Origin: Lepidostoma basale
Taxonomy: Eukaryota > Arthropoda > Insecta > Trichoptera > Lepidostomatidae
Direction of reading: 5' to 3'
Assembly (NCBI GenBank): GCA_022606425.2
Contig: JAHDVF020001519.1
Span: 310,001-374,000 of the forward strand
DNA length: 64,000 nucleotides
The notes under the pieces were generated by a model, which saw only the letters and a list, made by a program, of their open reading frames with translations, had not been told where the DNA came from and did no database searches. Both the position numbers and the translations under genes were made by a program. Every line of letters starts with the position of its first letter. Within the stretch, counting starts at the first letter, position 1. Of this stretch, positions 62,450-64,000 are shown in pieces.

Positions 62450-62545
62450 ATAGCAGTTCATAATGGATTTTAAGTGCCAAATCTTATCTATGTAATTGAA
62501 GCTTGGAGCTGGCAAAAGAAGGATGAAAGTAGGATAAATGGGGTT
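62450..62545 (+). mobile_element. LINE T internal scrap
   Basis: KAKIAVHNGF, VPNLIYVIEAWSWQKKDESR, directly after the D scrap in the same orientation. Confidence 0.75.
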
Positions 62546-62599
62546 AATTCGGTGTCCCGAAACATGGTTGTTTTTGTTTTTAAATATCAATTTTGTTAC

Positions 62600-63275
62600 T
62601 TTAATTAGTTATAATGAATAAAGTTCAATAAATGTTCAAAATTTTTAATGAAAATTACATTGAAATGAGTCTACTTCACGGGGCGGCAACAAAGGATTTA
62701 CTTTATCGAAGCGAATTGAAATAATTTGCGTAGCATTGTTGCAATACTTTCTTTTAAACTATAACATAATATTTACTGGATCGGTTGTACGCGAGTCGAT
62801 TATCTGCATTGAAGTCCCTTTTAATATACATCATTTTTTGTTTTATTGTGCGGTGCGAGAACGAACACAATGCGGATGGTTTGCGGACACGTGATACTAC
62901 GTACAATAGACCGTGAGAGAAGCATTCATTTTCTAAATTCAGGCCACAAACCCCCAAGGATTGACCTTGTGATTTGTTGATCGTCATGGCGAATAATACA
63001 TAGCGCCACAGAGTCGATTATTTGAGGCAAGCGTTTATTTCATATCATCAAAAAAGCCGTTCCACACAAAATGTATGAGAAAATAATTATTCTGTATAAT
63101 TTTTTTTCGTGATTTTTCCAATAAATTAAAATTGGTATTCTGCTTTGAATAGCAGGACATCCCGAAGGACGGAGACAAATTCAACTAATCAAAGATCATA
63201 AAAATCAGTTCAGCCGTTCGTGAGTTATAAAATGGTGTAACTAACACAATTCTGTTTTGTCTACTCGTATACTCG
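62600..63275 (-). mobile_element. Helitron with helicase remnant
   Basis: It shares gacggagacaaat, atcaaagatcataaaaatc and cagccgttc with the Helitron copies at 27773 and 28164. Termini are not clearly preserved. Confidence 0.78.
62754..63000 (-). pseudogene. Helitron RepHel, C-terminal helicase fragment
   Basis: The minus strand reads MTINKSQGQSLGVCGLNLEN, ECFSHGLLYVVSRVRKPSAL and then diverges to a stop. TINKSQGQSL...GL.L...CFSHGQLYVA.SRV is the closing helicase motif of PIF1-type helicases as found in Helitron Rep/helicase proteins, which drive rolling-circle transposition. The rest of the protein is missing. The SRV block has lost the A/C before S, so it reads VVSRVRK. Confidence 0.9.
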
Positions 63276-63624
63276 TATAGTATTTATTAATGTTTTGTTT
63301 TACTCAAGAAAATACATGTCATTACTACTCAACGATAATTGATTAAACAAAAATTACATCTCAGTTTTGTGACATCACTGATCAAATGTCCTTTCATATT
63401 TGTGTATTAAATGTTTAATCCAAAAGGCTTCTTACACCAACTTACCGGAAGTAGCAGGTGCGTGAAAGTAGCGAATTTTAATTATTGTTGGTAGCCTCGA
63501 AGATTGTTTTCAGTAAGCTTTCATAAATATCTGTTTTGTATAAATTTTTAGATATCGTGTTCTATATTCTTGTACATTTTACCATTTTTTTTTCTTCTTT
63601 TTTATGATGTTTTTCCTCTTTTAA
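63276..63624. other. unassigned stretch
   Basis: No frame or repeat match. Confidence 0.35.
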
Positions 63625-63760
63625 GTTTGCTTTTCTCGACATATTTCGAAGGTTTTGGACCTTCATTATCGATAGAAGGATATTAATAGTTTATTACTTT
63701 CGACGATTAAAGTGTAAAACCTTCGAAACATGCCGAGAAAAAAAAACTATAAAGTGAAAA
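63625..63760. mobile_element. HH7-class foldback element
   Basis: Left (minus) arm: ATCGATAATGAAGGTCC...CCTTC, GAAA, TATGTCGAGA. The right (plus) arm has aaaaccttcgaaacatgccg. Both cores are diverged. Confidence 0.75.
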
Positions 63761-64000
63761 AAAAAGTTATATATAGTCATAATTTATTTTTATCAAATTT
63801 ACCAGTTTTAATATCTTAAGTTTATAAAAAGCAAAAAATTTATGTTATGGAGCCAAGAGATTTGCCTCTTGCCAATACCACGTCGACCCTATATTTGAAA
63901 CGTTCAATTAGTTGATTCAGTTAATTAATGATCAGATGCAGCAATTCTTGATTTCTCCCCTGATAACATGACATAAACATCTCATGTCACGGGCTTAAAT

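Noticed and set aside
1..64000. Penelope-like reverse transcriptase or GIY-YIG endonuclease
   Set aside because: Searched for by eye among the translated frames as the expected partner of the hammerhead motifs. None seen, so no autonomous parent is claimed.

Overview
The window looks like AT-rich, repeat-choked intergenic DNA of an arthropod, most likely an insect. The evidence is the set of mobile elements: non-LTR retrotransposons with arthropod-type endonuclease/reverse transcriptase tails, mariner, Tigger/pogo and hAT-like DNA elements, Helitrons, a tRNA-derived SINE, and many short foldback elements carrying hammerhead-ribozyme-like motifs. I found no credible host protein gene, rRNA, functional tRNA or CRISPR array. 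Order and species cannot be fixed from this sequence alone.

Family names used below are mine. T is a LINE with a (TTAG)n or (GTT)n 3' tail, about 40 pieces. A is a Jockey/CR1-like LINE with a (TGATT)n tail, and A2 is a diverged relative. D, F, G, I and J are LINE 3' ends with (GAA)n tails. E is a LINE ending in a zinc finger, and C and K are single LINE ends. G also denotes RTE-type reverse transcriptase pieces. HH1 to HH10 are classes of short element carrying a hammerhead-like core.

Layout. 1-5.2 kb: a broken mariner, then a near full-length A element (1742-5121) inserted in a T copy. 5.7-13 kb: HH elements, A/A2/T pieces and a 600-bp TA-flanked MITE. 13-20 kb: an inverted pair of A fragments, then a cluster of HH elements including HH4 inside HH1, and two degraded I copies. 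20-25.4 kb: D, T copies (one carrying an unidentified 306-bp insertion), A2, C and SINEs. 25.4-27.2 kb holds little. 27.2-32 kb: T, two Helitrons, I, and HH4/HH6/HH1. 32-34.5 kb: a SINE split by a Tigger element that carries a D LINE, beside an A LINE split by another D with a 15-bp target duplication. 35-45 kb: many T copies (several inverted pairs), an RTE fragment split by a hAT-like MITE, and F. 45-53.8 kb: HH5 inside HH4, and a T copy broken by a hAT-like element (itself holding a SINE) and by an HH6 element. 54.2-55.5 kb: a three-deep nest, E holding A holding D. 56-64 kb: I, HH2, HH3, T, an RTE, HH8/HH6, a 141-bp HH9 element with 13-bp target duplications, T, and a Helitron with a helicase remnant.

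The most interesting content is the hammerhead-like set. At least ten sequence classes share the same plan: a seven-base CUGANGA-like block, one extra base, a stem II of about 4-6 bp, GAAA, and a loopless palindromic stem III. Many are arranged as inverted pairs, and several are flanked by target-site duplications, which shows that they moved. Two classes carry matched changes at core positions 3 and 8 that would keep the known tertiary base pair. They fit non-autonomous relatives of Penelope-like elements or retrozymes. I found no Penelope reverse transcriptase or GIY-YIG domain in the window, so that origin is inference.
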